Positions 53,905 through 62,953 are shown, counted from the stretch's first letter. The stretch is DNA of 64,000 nt from Burkholderiales bacterium (GCA_016703325.1 JADJCH010000001.1:62001-126000), one strand, 5' to 3'. Notes: a model not told the origin generated them from the sequence alone. Numbers and translations are program-made.

Positions 53905-55413
53905 ATGAAACCCATCTGGATCGTTGACGACGACCAATCCATCCGCTTCGTGCTCGAAAAGGCCTTGGCGCGCGAGGGGCTGCCGGTGCGCAGCTTCACC
54001 AACCCCCGCGACGTGCTCGAGGCGCTGGAGTCGGAGGCCCCCCAGGTCCTCGTGAGCGACATCCGCATGCCCGGTGGTTCCGGCATCGACCTGCTCGGCA
54101 AGGTCAAGGCCCGCCACCCCGGGCTGCCGGTGATCATCATGACCGCCTATTCCGACCTGGACAGCGCGGTGTCGGCGTTCCAGGGCGGAGCCTTCGAGTA
54201 CCTGCCCAAACCCTTCGATCTGCCCAAGGCGGTGGAGCTGATCCGCCGTGCGGTGGATGAGAGCCTGCGCGAAGAGAGCATCGACGAGCAGGCGGCCGAG
54301 GTGCCGGAGATGCTCGGTCAGGCGCCGGCCATGCAGGACGTCTTCCGCGCCATCGGCCGGCTCAGCCAGAGCAACGTGACGGTGCTGATCACCGGTGAGT
54401 CCGGCTCCGGCAAGGAGTTGGTAGCACGCGCGCTGCATCGCCACAGCCCGCGCGGTGACCTGGGCGGCAAGGGGCCGTTCGTCGCCATCAACACCGCGGC
54501 GATCCCGAAGGATCTGCTTGAGAGCGAGCTGTTCGGCCACGAGCGCGGAGCCTTCACCGGCGCGCAGGCCACTCGGCGCGGGCGCTTCGAGCAGGCCGAG
54601 GGCGGCACGCTGTTCCTGGACGAAATCGGTGACATGCCCTTCGACCTGCAGACCCGGTTGCTGCGGGTGCTGTCGGACGGCCAGTTCTATCGGGTGGGCG
54701 GACACCAGCCCATCAAGGCCAATGTGCGCGTGATCGCTGCGACGCACCAGAACCTGGAGGAGCGGGTGCGCGAGGGTGGATTCCGAGAGGACCTCTTCCA
54801 TCGCCTGAATGTGATCCGGCTGCGGCTGCCTGCACTGCGCGAGCGGCGCGAGGACATTCCCTCGCTGGCCCGGCACTTCCTGCAGCGCAGCGCCAAGGAG
54901 CTGGGCGGTGAACCCAAGCGCCTGTCGGAGGCTGCGCTCCAACAGATCGTGCTGTTCGATTTCCCGGGCAACGTGCGCCAGCTGGAGAACCTGTGCCATT
55001 GGCTGACGGTGATGGCGCCGGCCCAGGTGGTGGAGCCCAAGGATCTGCCGCCGGAGATCATCGGTGCCGCTGCGACTCAGTCCTTGCGCTGGGCACCGGC
55101 GATGCCTCCCTTGGTGCCGCCGCCGTTGTCGCAGGCTGCGCCAGCCACTGCGTCGACGGCGTCCTCGCCAGTGTCCGCAGCGGCCGCACCGACGGGCGAG
55201 GCAGCCTGGCTGACCGACCTGGAACGGGAGGCCCGCAGCCTGCTTGAGGTGAGCCAGCCGCAGGTGTGGGACCAGCTGACGCGGCAGTTCGAGGCCCGCC
55301 TGATCCAGACGGCCCTCAGCCTGACCAAGGGCCGGCGCATCGAGGCGGCCCACAAGCTGGGCATCGGGCGCAACACCATCACCCGCAAGATCCAGGAACT
55401 GGGGCTGGAGTGA
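53905..55413 (+). CDS. glnG: Nitrogen regulation response regulator NtrC
   Basis: A 502-residue sigma-54 activator. The receiver starts PIWIVDDDQSIRFVLEKAL with phosphoacceptor Asp52 (VLVSDIRMPG). The AAA+ domain has Walker A GESGSGKELVA, the sigma-54 loop ESELFGHERGAFTGA and LFLDEIGDMP. The C-terminus has a Fis-type helix-turn-helix, AAHKLGIGRNTITRKIQELG. A long Ala/Pro linker separates the last two. It should activate glnA through the sites at 50459-50497. Confidence 0.97.
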   Translation: MKPIWIVDDDQSIRFVLEKALAREGLPVRSFTNPRDVLEALESEAPQVLVSDIRMPGGSGIDLLGKVKARHPGLPVIIMTAYSDLDSAVSAFQGGAFEYLPKPFDLPKAVELIRRAVDESLREESIDEQAAEVPEMLGQAPAMQDVFRAIGRLSQSNVTVLITGESGSGKELVARALHRHSPRGDLGGKGPFVAINTAAIPKDLLESELFGHERGAFTGAQATRRGRFEQAEGGTLFLDEIGDMPFDLQTRLLRVLSDGQFYRVGGHQPIKANVRVIAATHQNLEERVREGGFREDLFHRLNVIRLRLPALRERREDIPSLARHFLQRSAKELGGEPKRLSEAALQQIVLFDFPGNVRQLENLCHWLTVMAPAQVVEPKDLPPEIIGAAATQSLRWAPAMPPLVPPPLSQAAPATASTASSPVSAAAAPTGEAAWLTDLEREARSLLEVSQPQVWDQLTRQFEARLIQTALSLTKGRRIEAAHKLGIGRNTITRKIQELGLE

Positions 55414-55521
55414 AGTCGCGCCTGCAGACGCCGAGTGGCGTCGAGGGCAGCGCCAGGTGTCTGCGCCAGCTCAGTCCAAGGGGAAAAGGCCCGGTGCACG
55501 CCGGGGTATGCCCGGTGGGGC

Positions 55522-55535
55522 TTGACTTGCCTCAA
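55522..55535. promoter_or_regulatory. Weak FNR-like box upstream of the Crp/Fnr regulator gene
   Basis: TTGACTTGCCTCAA matches 8 of 10 defined positions of TTGAT-N4-ATCAA. It lies about 70-85 bp before the regulator's coding start. It could be an autoregulatory or cross-regulatory site. Confidence 0.4.
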
Positions 55536-55606
55536 TAGCCAGTCGTTGAACATGGGAGACAGTCCAGACGGGTTTGTGTTTGAACTGTCTTGGATTGGCC
55601 CTCGCC

Positions 55607-56389
55607 GTGGAGACTTTGGAAGCGCTTGTCGGAGGTTCGCCGCTGCGGACCAGCGTCTTGCCGCGCCCGCGTCGGCGCTTGGCTGCGGCTCCGCCGTCAC
55701 CGGCTGATCCGTCGCCCTGGCATCGGGTGCTCGGGGGTGTCCCGCTGAGTTCAGCGGAGTTTGGCTTGCTGCTCAGACTGGCAGAGCGTCGCAGCGTGCC
55801 TGCGGGCGAGGCGGTGCTCGATTGCAGCTTGCCGGCCAACACCTTGGTCATGCTGCTGTCCGGTGATGTGGTGCTCGGATCCCGTGCGCCCGAAGGAGGG
55901 CTGCGCACCGAACGCAGTGTGACCGGTCCGGCTTGGCTGGATGCCAGTGCGGCGTGGCTGGGTGAGCCCTATGCGATGGAGGCCCAGGCGCTGTCGGACG
56001 TGGTGATCGTGGAGCTGCCGCTGGAGCGACTGAAGGCCCAGTTGAGCAGCTACCCGGCCCTGTTGCAGCGCCTGTGCGTCAACCTGGCCCAGCGGGTGCA
56101 TGAGTTGACCGTGGCGTCGCGCAACCTGCTTCACAACGACGCTCCGGCCCGGTTTGCGCAATGGCTGCTGCAACGTTGCCCCTCCGACGCTGAGGCCTGT
56201 GAGTTGCGGTTGCAGGAGCGCAAGCGTGACATCGCGCAGCAACTGGCGATGACGCCGGAGACGCTGTCGCGGTTGATGCGCAGCTTCGAGTCCCGCGGGG
56301 TGATCGAAGTGCACGGCTACCAGTTGCGCATCCATGATCTGGCGGCATTGCGCCACCTGGCGGGGCAGGCGGGCTGCAGTACCCGTTGA
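55607..56389 (+). CDS. Crp/Fnr-family transcriptional regulator
   Basis: A regulator of about 260 residues. The cyclic-nucleotide-binding-like beta roll runs from LLLRLAERRSVPAGEAVLDC. The C-terminal winged helix has RKRDIAQQLAMTPETLSRLMR as recognition region. There are no clustered cysteines at the N-terminus for an FNR iron-sulphur cluster, so it is more like Dnr/NnrR-type or unknown members. The start is uncertain: the GTG at 55607 is chosen, and a TTG at 55574 is possible. It lies between ntrC and rpoH; a regulatory role in either is not shown. Confidence 0.82.
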   Translation: METLEALVGGSPLRTSVLPRPRRRLAAAPPSPADPSPWHRVLGGVPLSSAEFGLLLRLAERRSVPAGEAVLDCSLPANTLVMLLSGDVVLGSRAPEGGLRTERSVTGPAWLDASAAWLGEPYAMEAQALSDVVIVELPLERLKAQLSSYPALLQRLCVNLAQRVHELTVASRNLLHNDAPARFAQWLLQRCPSDAEACELRLQERKRDIAQQLAMTPETLSRLMRSFESRGVIEVHGYQLRIHDLAALRHLAGQAGCSTR

Positions 56390-56447
56390 GTCCATGTGGC
56401 TTGCTGCGGGGGAAGTCACGGCCTGGACAGGGCTGCCGGCCAGCAGC

Positions 56448-56474
56448 TTAGCACTCGCTGGCGGTGAGTGCTAA
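56448..56474 (+). promoter_or_regulatory. CIRCE element (HrcA operator) upstream of rpoH
   Basis: TTAGCACTC (56448-56456) and GAGTGCTAA (56466-56474) form the perfect 9-9-9 CIRCE inverted repeat. It ends 31 bp before the rpoH start. CIRCE is the HrcA repressor operator, classically at groESL or dnaK. Confidence 0.93.
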
Positions 56475-56505
56475 AGTTGGGAACCAAAGGAGACTCTGGT
56501 CATCT

Positions 56506-57438
56506 ATGGTCACCATGAATCCATCGACTTCCACTGCACTTGCGCTGCGCGACCCCTGGGCCCTGGTGCCCTCCCTGGGCAACCTGGAGGCCTACGTCGG
56601 TGCGGTCAATCGCCTTCCGATGCTGACGGCGGAGGAAGAGTCTTCCCTGGCCAGGCGGCTGCGGGACCATCAGGATGTCGAGGCGGCCGGCCGGCTGGTG
56701 CTGTCCCACCTGCGTCTGGTGGTGTCGGTGGCACGCCAGTACCTGGGCTATGGCCTGCCGCAGGGCGACCTGATCCAGGAAGGCAACGTCGGCCTGATGA
56801 AGGCGGTGCGCCGTTTCGATCCCGAACAAGGTGTGCGGTTGGTCAGCTACGCGCTGCACTGGATCAAGGCCGAGATCCACGAGTACATCCTCAAGAACTG
56901 GCGCATGGTCAAGCTGGCGACGACCAAGGCGCAGCGCAAGCTCTTCTTCAACTTGCGGTCGCTGAAGCGGCGGCTCAAGGGTGAAGCCGGCGACGCCGAC
57001 ACGCACCGCAGCAGCCTGACGGAAGCCGAGATCGACACCGTGGCGCGCGAGTTGAACGTCAAGCGCGAAGAGGTGATCGAGATGGAGGCCCGCTTCGCTG
57101 GTGGCGATGTGGCGCTGGAGCCCGGGGGCGATGACGAGGAAGAGAGTTTTGCGCCGATCGCCTACCTGGCCGACGAACGGCAGGAGCCCACGCGCGCCCT
57201 CGACTCCCGCGATCGCGATGAGATGGCCGGTCCGGGCCTGCTGCGGGCCCTGGAGGTGCTGGATGCACGCAGCCGCCGCATCGTCGAGGAGCGCTGGCTG
57301 AAGGTCAATGACGACGGCTCCGGCGGCATGACGCTGCACGAGCTGGCAGCCGAGTACGGGGTGAGCGCCGAGCGTATCCGCCAGATCGAGGTGGCCGCGT
57401 TGAAGAAGATGAAGAAGGCGCTGGTCGAGACGGCCTGA
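56506..57438 (+). CDS. rpoH: Heat-shock sigma factor RpoH (sigma-32)
   Basis: A 310-residue sigma-70-family factor that directs RNA polymerase to heat-shock promoters. Region 2 contains GDLIQEGNVGLMKAVRRFD and SYALHWIKAEIHEYILKNW. The RpoH box QRKLFFNLR distinguishes it from other sigma factors. Region 4 has TLHELAAEYGVSAERIRQIE. An AAGGAG lies about 13 bases before the ATG at 56506; a second ATG at 56515 is also possible. The upstream CIRCE element indicates HrcA control of the gene in addition to any feedback by sigma-32. Confidence 0.96.
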   Translation: MVTMNPSTSTALALRDPWALVPSLGNLEAYVGAVNRLPMLTAEEESSLARRLRDHQDVEAAGRLVLSHLRLVVSVARQYLGYGLPQGDLIQEGNVGLMKAVRRFDPEQGVRLVSYALHWIKAEIHEYILKNWRMVKLATTKAQRKLFFNLRSLKRRLKGEAGDADTHRSSLTEAEIDTVARELNVKREEVIEMEARFAGGDVALEPGGDDEEESFAPIAYLADERQEPTRALDSRDRDEMAGPGLLRALEVLDARSRRIVEERWLKVNDDGSGGMTLHELAAEYGVSAERIRQIEVAALKKMKKALVETA

Positions 57439-57468
57439 TTCGCTCCAGGCGCCCGCTCCTGCCCCGAA

Positions 57469-57491
57469 AACGCCGGCTCCGTGCCGGCGTT
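57469..57491. terminator. Hairpin between convergent rpoH and MocR genes
   Basis: AACGCCGGC (57469-57477) pairs with GCCGGCGTT (57483-57491) around a 5-nt loop. It lies between two convergent genes and can serve both strands. Confidence 0.75.
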
Positions 57492-57516
57492 GCCCGCTCT
57501 GGCCGGGCCTGGCGGG

Positions 57517-58980
57517 TCAGCGCCGCAGCGCGGCCCTGGCCGCCTCGAAGGCGTGCCAGAAGCGCGGATCCTGCGAGGTGGCGAAGTTGATGCGCATGCA
57601 GGCGCTGGGCCGTCGCACGGCCAGGAAGAGCGAGCCCGGTGCCAGCAGCCAGCCTTCGTCGAGCAGTTGCTCGGCCAGGCGGTCGGTGTCCAGCCCAGTG
57701 TCGATCCAGCCGAACAGCCCCTGCGGCGGCGTCACCGGCCGGCAGCCGGCCTGCTCGGCCAGGCGCATCGTGCCGCTGCGTGCGGCGTCCAGCCGGTCCT
57801 GCACGCGCTCGGCGTGGCGGCGCAGCAGGCCCTGCTCCAGGCACCAGGCCACGGCCTGCTCGGTCAGCGCCGGGGTGGTCAGGCTGCTGATCATCTTGGT
57901 GTCGATCAGTCGGTCCACCCAGGCCCCGGGTGCGGCCAGGTAGCCCACGCGCCAGTTGGGTGCCAGGATCTTCGAGAAGCCGCTGACGTAGATCGTGCGG
58001 CGCAGGCCATCGAGCGCAGCCAACCGCGGTGCGTGGTTGGGGGCGAACCAGGCGTAGGTGTCGTCCTCGACGATGGCAAAGTCGTGCGCCTCGGCCAGCC
58101 GCAGCACCTGGTGGGCGGCCGCCAGCGGCAGGCTGCAGCCGGTCGGGTTGTGCAGCACCGACACCGTCACGTAGAGCTTGGGGCGGTGCAGCGCGGCGAG
58201 CTGCGCCATCGCGGCCAGGTCCGGCCCCATCGGCCCGCGTGGCACCGGCAACAGCCGCATGCCCATTGCACTGAGCCGGGCGAACTCCACCGCCCAGCCG
58301 GGTTCGTCGATCAGCACCGCATCGCCCGGCTGCAGCCAGGCGCGGGCGATGACGTCCAGCGCGTGGGTGGCGCCGGTGGCGGTGACGATTTGCCGCGGCG
58401 TGGCGTCGATGCCCAGGTCGGCCAGGCGCTGCGCCAGTTGCTGGCGCAGGCCGGGGTCGCCGGCCGGCTCGCCGTAGCGCAGGCCAACGTCGGCCTGGCT
58501 GCAGGCCCGGCGCAGGGCCCGCTGCAGCAGCGTGGCGTCGAGCCAGTCCGGCGGCAGCAGGCCGCTGCCAGGCCCGGGGCGGTCGCTGGCGGTGGCGAAC
58601 ATGCCGCGGATCAGCGCGGTGGCGTCCACCGGCGGGCTGCGCTGGGCCAGCGCCCGCGGGGCGGAGCCCTCCTCGGTGCGGCGTGGTGCGCGCACGAAGA
58701 AGCCGCGCTGGCTGCGGGCCTCCACCAGGCCGCGTGCCTGCAACTGGTCATAGGCGGCCACCACGGTGCTGGGGCTGACGCCGTGCTGGCGCGCGCACTC
58801 CCGCACCGACGGCAGGCGGCTGCCCGGAGCGGCCAGGCCCTGCTGGATGCGCCGGGCGAAGCGCTCGGCCAACTGGTTCGATCGCCCGGCGCCGGCGCGC
58901 AGCCGGCTGCCCTGCGGCAGACCGGGGTCGTTGAACGGCGTGGCCAGCGGATCGAGGAAGGGGTCGGCAGGCGTGTTCAT
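57517..58980 (-). CDS. MocR-family regulator (GntR HTH fused to aminotransferase fold)
   Basis: A 487-residue PLP-dependent regulator. A GntR winged helix (LAERFARRIQQG, LPSVRECARQHGVSPSTVVAAYDQLQARG, split) at about 40-105 is joined to a fold-type I aminotransferase domain. That domain has the PLP lysine in YVSGFSKILAPNWRVGYL and the asparagine in HNPTGC. Such proteins sense amino-acid-like ligands through PLP. It diverges from a DMT exporter gene, and symmetric sites lie between them. The start is the ATG at 58980; starts at 59007 and 59043 would overlap these sites. Confidence 0.92.
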   Translation of the reverse strand: MNTPADPFLDPLATPFNDPGLPQGSRLRAGAGRSNQLAERFARRIQQGLAAPGSRLPSVRECARQHGVSPSTVVAAYDQLQARGLVEARSQRGFFVRAPRRTEEGSAPRALAQRSPPVDATALIRGMFATASDRPGPGSGLLPPDWLDATLLQRALRRACSQADVGLRYGEPAGDPGLRQQLAQRLADLGIDATPRQIVTATGATHALDVIARAWLQPGDAVLIDEPGWAVEFARLSAMGMRLLPVPRGPMGPDLAAMAQLAALHRPKLYVTVSVLHNPTGCSLPLAAAHQVLRLAEAHDFAIVEDDTYAWFAPNHAPRLAALDGLRRTIYVSGFSKILAPNWRVGYLAAPGAWVDRLIDTKMISSLTTPALTEQAVAWCLEQGLLRRHAERVQDRLDAARSGTMRLAEQAGCRPVTPPQGLFGWIDTGLDTDRLAEQLLDEGWLLAPGSLFLAVRRPSACMRINFATSQDPRFWHAFEAARAALRR

Positions 58981-59003
58981 GGGCACTGTGATGATGAGTC
59001 TCT

Positions 59004-59051
59004 CCATACAGTGGCCGGATGTATCTCGCCAACTGTGCTGCAACTGTATGG
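59004..59051. promoter_or_regulatory. Inverted/direct repeats in the MocR-exporter intergenic region
   Basis: CCATACAGT (59004-59012) and ACTGTATGG (59043-59051) form a perfect 9-bp inverted repeat 30 bp apart. An AACTGT at 59031-59036 makes a direct repeat with the second arm. MocR regulators often bind such repeated half-sites upstream of the genes they control. Confidence 0.55.
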
Positions 59052-59125
59052 TTGTGAGAGTCTAGACTGGCCAGCATGATGTCGCTGGCTTTTTTCTCCA
59101 CAGGTCTGTGCGGAGCGTGCTGCTG

Positions 59126-60046
59126 ATGGGCCACGCTGCGGATCGCCGCGCGCGGCAGGGGCTCTGGCTCGGTGTGGCCGGGGTGCTGATGTTCGCGTTG
59201 ACGCTGCCGCTGACCCGCCTGGCCGGCGGCACCGTCGAGGCGCCGCAGCTGCCGCCGGCCTGGGTGGCGCTGGCGCGCGCCGCCGTGGCGGGGCTGCTGT
59301 CGCTGGGTTACCTCGTGGCGGTGCGTGCGCCCTGGCCGCAGCGGCGGCAATGGCCCCTGCTTGCGATCGGTGGCGGTGGCGTGGTGTTCGGCTTCCCGGT
59401 CTGCCTGGGCTGGGCGGTGCGCGAGGTGGAGGCGGTGCACGCCGCGGTCATCACCGGGCTTCTGCCGCTGTCCACCGCGGTGGTGGGGGCGCTCTGGCTG
59501 CGCCAGCGGCCCTCGGCCGGTTTCTGGGCCTGTGCGGGCCTGGGCTTTGCGCTGGTGCTGGGTTTTGCCGTGCTGCAGGGCGGCGGGCGCCTGTCGGCAG
59601 GGGATGGCTGGCTGCTGCTGGCGGTGCTGAGCGCGTCCACCGGCTACGTGGCCGGTGCCCGGCTGGCGGCGCAGGGCATGCCGCCCGAGCAGGTGATCTG
59701 CTGGATGCTGCTGCTGTGCCTGCCGATCAACCTGCCGGCCGCGCTGGCCGGCCTGCACATCCACGCCGATCAGCTGGCGCAGGCACGGCCTGCGGCCTGG
59801 GCGGCCTTTGCCTACCTGGCGCTGGTCTCGATGTGGCTGGGCTTCTTTGCCTGGTACCGTGGGCTGGCCTGGGGCGGCGCCCTGCGCGTCAGCCAGGTGC
59901 AGCTGATCCAGCCCTTCGTGTCCATGCTGGCCGCGGTGCCGCTGCTCGGCGAGACCCTGGAGCCGGTCACGCTGGCCTTCGTGGCGGCGGTGATCACCAC
60001 GGTGCTGCTGGGTCGGCGCATGGCGGTGGGGGTACCGCGGCGCTGA
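59126..60046 (+). CDS. DMT-superfamily exporter (EamA family)
   Basis: A 306-residue permease with ten membrane helices and two EamA repeats; the first begins GLWLGVAGVLMFALTLPLTRLA. The second repeat includes SASTGYVAGARLAAQG and the conserved C-terminal QLIQPFVSMLAAVPLLGETL. EamA proteins usually export amino acids or metabolites. It diverges from the MocR gene and precedes an aminotransferase and PhzF gene, which suggests a shared amino-acid-related substrate. An alternative GTG start lies 18 bp upstream. Confidence 0.9.
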   Translation: MGHAADRRARQGLWLGVAGVLMFALTLPLTRLAGGTVEAPQLPPAWVALARAAVAGLLSLGYLVAVRAPWPQRRQWPLLAIGGGGVVFGFPVCLGWAVREVEAVHAAVITGLLPLSTAVVGALWLRQRPSAGFWACAGLGFALVLGFAVLQGGGRLSAGDGWLLLAVLSASTGYVAGARLAAQGMPPEQVICWMLLLCLPINLPAALAGLHIHADQLAQARPAAWAAFAYLALVSMWLGFFAWYRGLAWGGALRVSQVQLIQPFVSMLAAVPLLGETLEPVTLAFVAAVITTVLLGRRMAVGVPRR

Positions 60047-60123
60047 ACAGCCTGCCGGCCGCTGGTCTTTCTGGTTTTTCTGTCCCTGACTTCCCCGTTC
60101 CTGTTCGATACCGGAGGCATCCA

Positions 60124-61335
60124 ATGACCCTCTCTCCCTGGCGGCCCGCGCGGCGGGCCGAGCGCATGAACCCCTCGGTGATCCGCGAGATCCTCAAGGT
60201 CACCGAGCGGCCGGGCATCCTGTCGATGGCGGGCGGCCTGCCGTCGCCACTGAGCTTCCCGGTCGAGGCGATGCGTGAGGCCAGCGAGCGCGTGCTGCGT
60301 GACCATCCGCAGGCCGCCCTGCAATACGCCGCGAGCGAGGGCTACGCACCGCTGCGCGAGTGGGTGGCTGCGCACCTGCGCGGCCAGGGCATCGAGGCCG
60401 GGGCGGACCAGGTGCTGATCACCACCGGCTCGCAGCAGGGGCTGGACCTGATCGCCAAGGTGCTGGTCGATGCCGGCGCGCCGGTGGCGGTGGAGACGCC
60501 CACCTACCTGGGCGCGCTGCAGGCCTTCAGCCCCTGTGAGCCGACCTTCGTCAGCGTCACCGGCGATGCCGAGGGGCCGCTGCCCGCGGCGCTGGAGGCG
60601 CTGCGCCACGACGCGCCGGGCTGTCGCTTCTTTTATGTGCTGCCCAATTTCCAGAACCCGACCGGGCGGCTGATCTCCGAGGCGCGCCGAGTCGCCCTCG
60701 TCGCGGCCGCCCAGCGCGCCGGCGTGCCGCTGGTCGAGGACAACCCCTATGGCGACCTCTGGTACGACGCGCCGCCACCGGCCTCGCTGACCTCGCGCTG
60801 GCCCGAGGGCAGCCTGTACCTCGGCTCCTTCTCCAAGGTGCTGGCGCCCGGGCTGCGCCTGGGCTACCTGGTGGCGCCGCGGGCGCTCTACCCCAAGCTG
60901 CTGCAGGCCAAGCAGGCAGCCGATCTGCACACCAGCGGTTTCAACCAGCGCCTGGTGGCCGAGGTGCTGCGCGACGGCTTCCTGGATCGCCACACGCCGA
61001 CCATCCGCGCGCGCTACCGCCTGCAGCGCGATGCGATGCAGGCCGCGCTGCAGCGCAGCCTGCCGCCGGGCAGCGAATGGCAGGCACCCCAGGGCGGCAT
61101 GTTCTTCTGGCTGCGCCTGCCCGAGGGCTGCGACGCCGCCGAGCTGCTCGATGCTGCGGTGGCCCGTGGCATCGCCTACGTGCCCGGTGCGGCCTTCTTT
61201 GCCCACGCGCCGGATCGCCGCACGCTGCGCCTGTCCTTCGTGACGCTGAGCACCCAGGAAATCGACGACGGCGTCGCCGTGCTGGGCCAGGTGGTGCGCG
61301 AGCACCTGGATCGACTCGGGGAGCCGACGCCATGA
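60124..61335 (+). CDS. PLP-dependent aminotransferase (class I/II, LysN/2-aminoadipate type)
   Basis: A 403-residue fold-type I aminotransferase. It has the N-terminal SMAGGLPSPLSFP, LITTGSQQGLDLIAKVL, LPNFQNPTGRL, EDNPYGDLWYD, and the PLP lysine motif YLGSFSKVLAPGLRLGYL. These are typical of the LysN/aminoadipate transaminase group. A GGAGG precedes the ATG. Its stop overlaps the PhzF start (ATGA). It may process the amino acid handled by the upstream exporter and MocR regulator. Confidence 0.92.
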   Translation: MTLSPWRPARRAERMNPSVIREILKVTERPGILSMAGGLPSPLSFPVEAMREASERVLRDHPQAALQYAASEGYAPLREWVAAHLRGQGIEAGADQVLITTGSQQGLDLIAKVLVDAGAPVAVETPTYLGALQAFSPCEPTFVSVTGDAEGPLPAALEALRHDAPGCRFFYVLPNFQNPTGRLISEARRVALVAAAQRAGVPLVEDNPYGDLWYDAPPPASLTSRWPEGSLYLGSFSKVLAPGLRLGYLVAPRALYPKLLQAKQAADLHTSGFNQRLVAEVLRDGFLDRHTPTIRARYRLQRDAMQAALQRSLPPGSEWQAPQGGMFFWLRLPEGCDAAELLDAAVARGIAYVPGAAFFAHAPDRRTLRLSFVTLSTQEIDDGVAVLGQVVREHLDRLGEPTP

Positions 61336-62195
61336 CCTCTCTTGGCAGCGTGGTGCGGGAGCGCCGCTTCGCCCAGGTCGATGTCTTCACCGCGCAGGCG
61401 CTGCGCGGCAACCCGCTGGCGGTGGTGGTCGACGCCGAGGGGCTCGATGACGCGACGATGGCCGCCTTCGCGCGCTGGACGCAGCTGTCGGAAACCACTT
61501 TCCTTCTGCCACCCTCCGACCCGGCAGCGGACTACCGCGTGCGCATCTTCACGCCGGGCGGTGAACTGCCCTTTGCCGGCCACCCGACGCTGGGCAGCTG
61601 CGGGGTCTGGCTCGACCATGGCGGGCGGGCGCGCCGCGCCGGCGAGGTGGTGCAGCAGTGCGGCGTCGGGCTGGTGCGGCTGCGGCGCGAGCTGGAGACA
61701 GGCCGGCTGGCTTTCCAGGCGCCAGCAATGTGCCGCCGCGACGTGGACGCGGGCCTGCTGGCCGCGGTGCGTGCCGCGCTGGGCCTGGCGGCCGACGAGG
61801 TGCTGGACGCGCAGTGGCTGGACAACGGGCCGGACTGGCTGACGCTGCGCCTGCCCAGCGCCGCGCGCGTGCTGGCGGTGCAGCCCGACCAGGTGGCGTT
61901 GAAGTCGCTCGCCAAGGTCGGGCTGGTGGGGGCCCATCCAGCGGGTGGTGAGGCCGATGTCGAGTTGCGTGCCTTTGCCGCGCCGCTGGGCGTGGCAGAA
62001 GACCCCGTCACCGGCAGCCTGAACGCCAGCGTGGCGCAGTGGCTGATGGCCGAGGGGGTGTTGCCCGAGCGCTACGTGGCCAGCCAGGGCCGGGCGCTCG
62101 GGCGCGCCGGGCGGATCTACCTGCAGCGCGATGGCGAAGGGCTTTGGGTCGGTGGCGACGTGGCGGCCTGCATCGTCGGCACCGTGCGGCTCTGA
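61332..62195 (+). CDS. PhzF-family isomerase/epimerase
   Basis: A 287-residue protein of the diaminopimelate-epimerase-like PhzF family. It has QVDVFTAQALRGNPLAVVVDA at the N-terminus, the catalytic Glu54 in QLSETTFLLP, RIFTPGGELPFAGHPTLGS and EDPVTGSLNASVAQWL, all family hallmarks. Substrates are unknown in most members. It is translationally coupled to the aminotransferase gene (ATGA overlap). Confidence 0.93.
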   Translation: MTSLGSVVRERRFAQVDVFTAQALRGNPLAVVVDAEGLDDATMAAFARWTQLSETTFLLPPSDPAADYRVRIFTPGGELPFAGHPTLGSCGVWLDHGGRARRAGEVVQQCGVGLVRLRRELETGRLAFQAPAMCRRDVDAGLLAAVRAALGLAADEVLDAQWLDNGPDWLTLRLPSAARVLAVQPDQVALKSLAKVGLVGAHPAGGEADVELRAFAAPLGVAEDPVTGSLNASVAQWLMAEGVLPERYVASQGRALGRAGRIYLQRDGEGLWVGGDVAACIVGTVRL

Positions 62196-62336
62196 GCCCG
62201 GCACGCCACGCTGCCGCGTGGTTGCACCGGGGGCGGCCGGACGCGTTAGAGTGCGGCGTCGCTGCCGCCACGTCCGTCCCGCCGATGATCCGACTGCCGC
62301 TTCGTTCCTGTGCCCTGGTTTTGTTTGCTCGCCGCC

Positions 62337-62870
62337 ATGGCGCCTGATGCCCGACGACCCCTGGGCGACGGGGTGCAACTGATCGTGCCGGCCACGGCGC
62401 ACGAGTTGGCGCAGTGCCGCGAGATCTTCCGCGACTACGCCGCGAGCCTCCAGGTGGACCTGTGCTTCCAGGGGTTCGAGGCCGAGCTGGCGAACCTCCC
62501 GGGCGACTATGCCGCCGAGGCCGGGGGGCGCCTGTACCTGGCGCTGGTCGATGGCGAGGTGGCCGGCTGTGGTGCCGTGCGGCGGATCACCGACGTGGAC
62601 CACGTCAACGCCTGCGAGATGAAGCGCCTGTTCGTGCGCCACGCGTATCGGCGCTACGGCCTGGGGCGCACGCTGGCGGTGGCGCTGATCGACGCGGCGC
62701 GGGAGATCGGCTACTCCAACCTCCTGCTCGACACGCTCGACGACATGGAGGCAGCACGGGAGCTCTACGCCCGCCTGGGCTTCGTCGAGGTGCCGCCGTA
62801 CTACTTCAACCCGATCCCGGGGGCGCACTACCTCTGCGTCAATCTCGACGGCAGCGGCTCGCGGTACTGA
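62337..62870 (+). CDS. GNAT-family N-acetyltransferase
   Basis: A 177-residue acyl-CoA-dependent acetyltransferase. The acetyl-CoA loop is VRHAYRRYGLGRTLAVALI (Q/RxxGxG/A type), preceded by the beta4 strand ACEMKRLFV and followed by NLLLDTLDDMEAARELYARLGF. The ATG at 62337 is chosen; a GTG upstream at 62310 is possible. The acceptor substrate is unknown. Confidence 0.88.
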   Translation: MAPDARRPLGDGVQLIVPATAHELAQCREIFRDYAASLQVDLCFQGFEAELANLPGDYAAEAGGRLYLALVDGEVAGCGAVRRITDVDHVNACEMKRLFVRHAYRRYGLGRTLAVALIDAAREIGYSNLLLDTLDDMEAARELYARLGFVEVPPYYFNPIPGAHYLCVNLDGSGSRY

Positions 62871-62953
62871 ACGGCCCCTGGGTCCTGGGTTACAGGCGCG
62901 TACGTCGCTAGCATCGCCGCGTTGCACCTTGCCGCGCTGTGCGCCTGCCTGCC

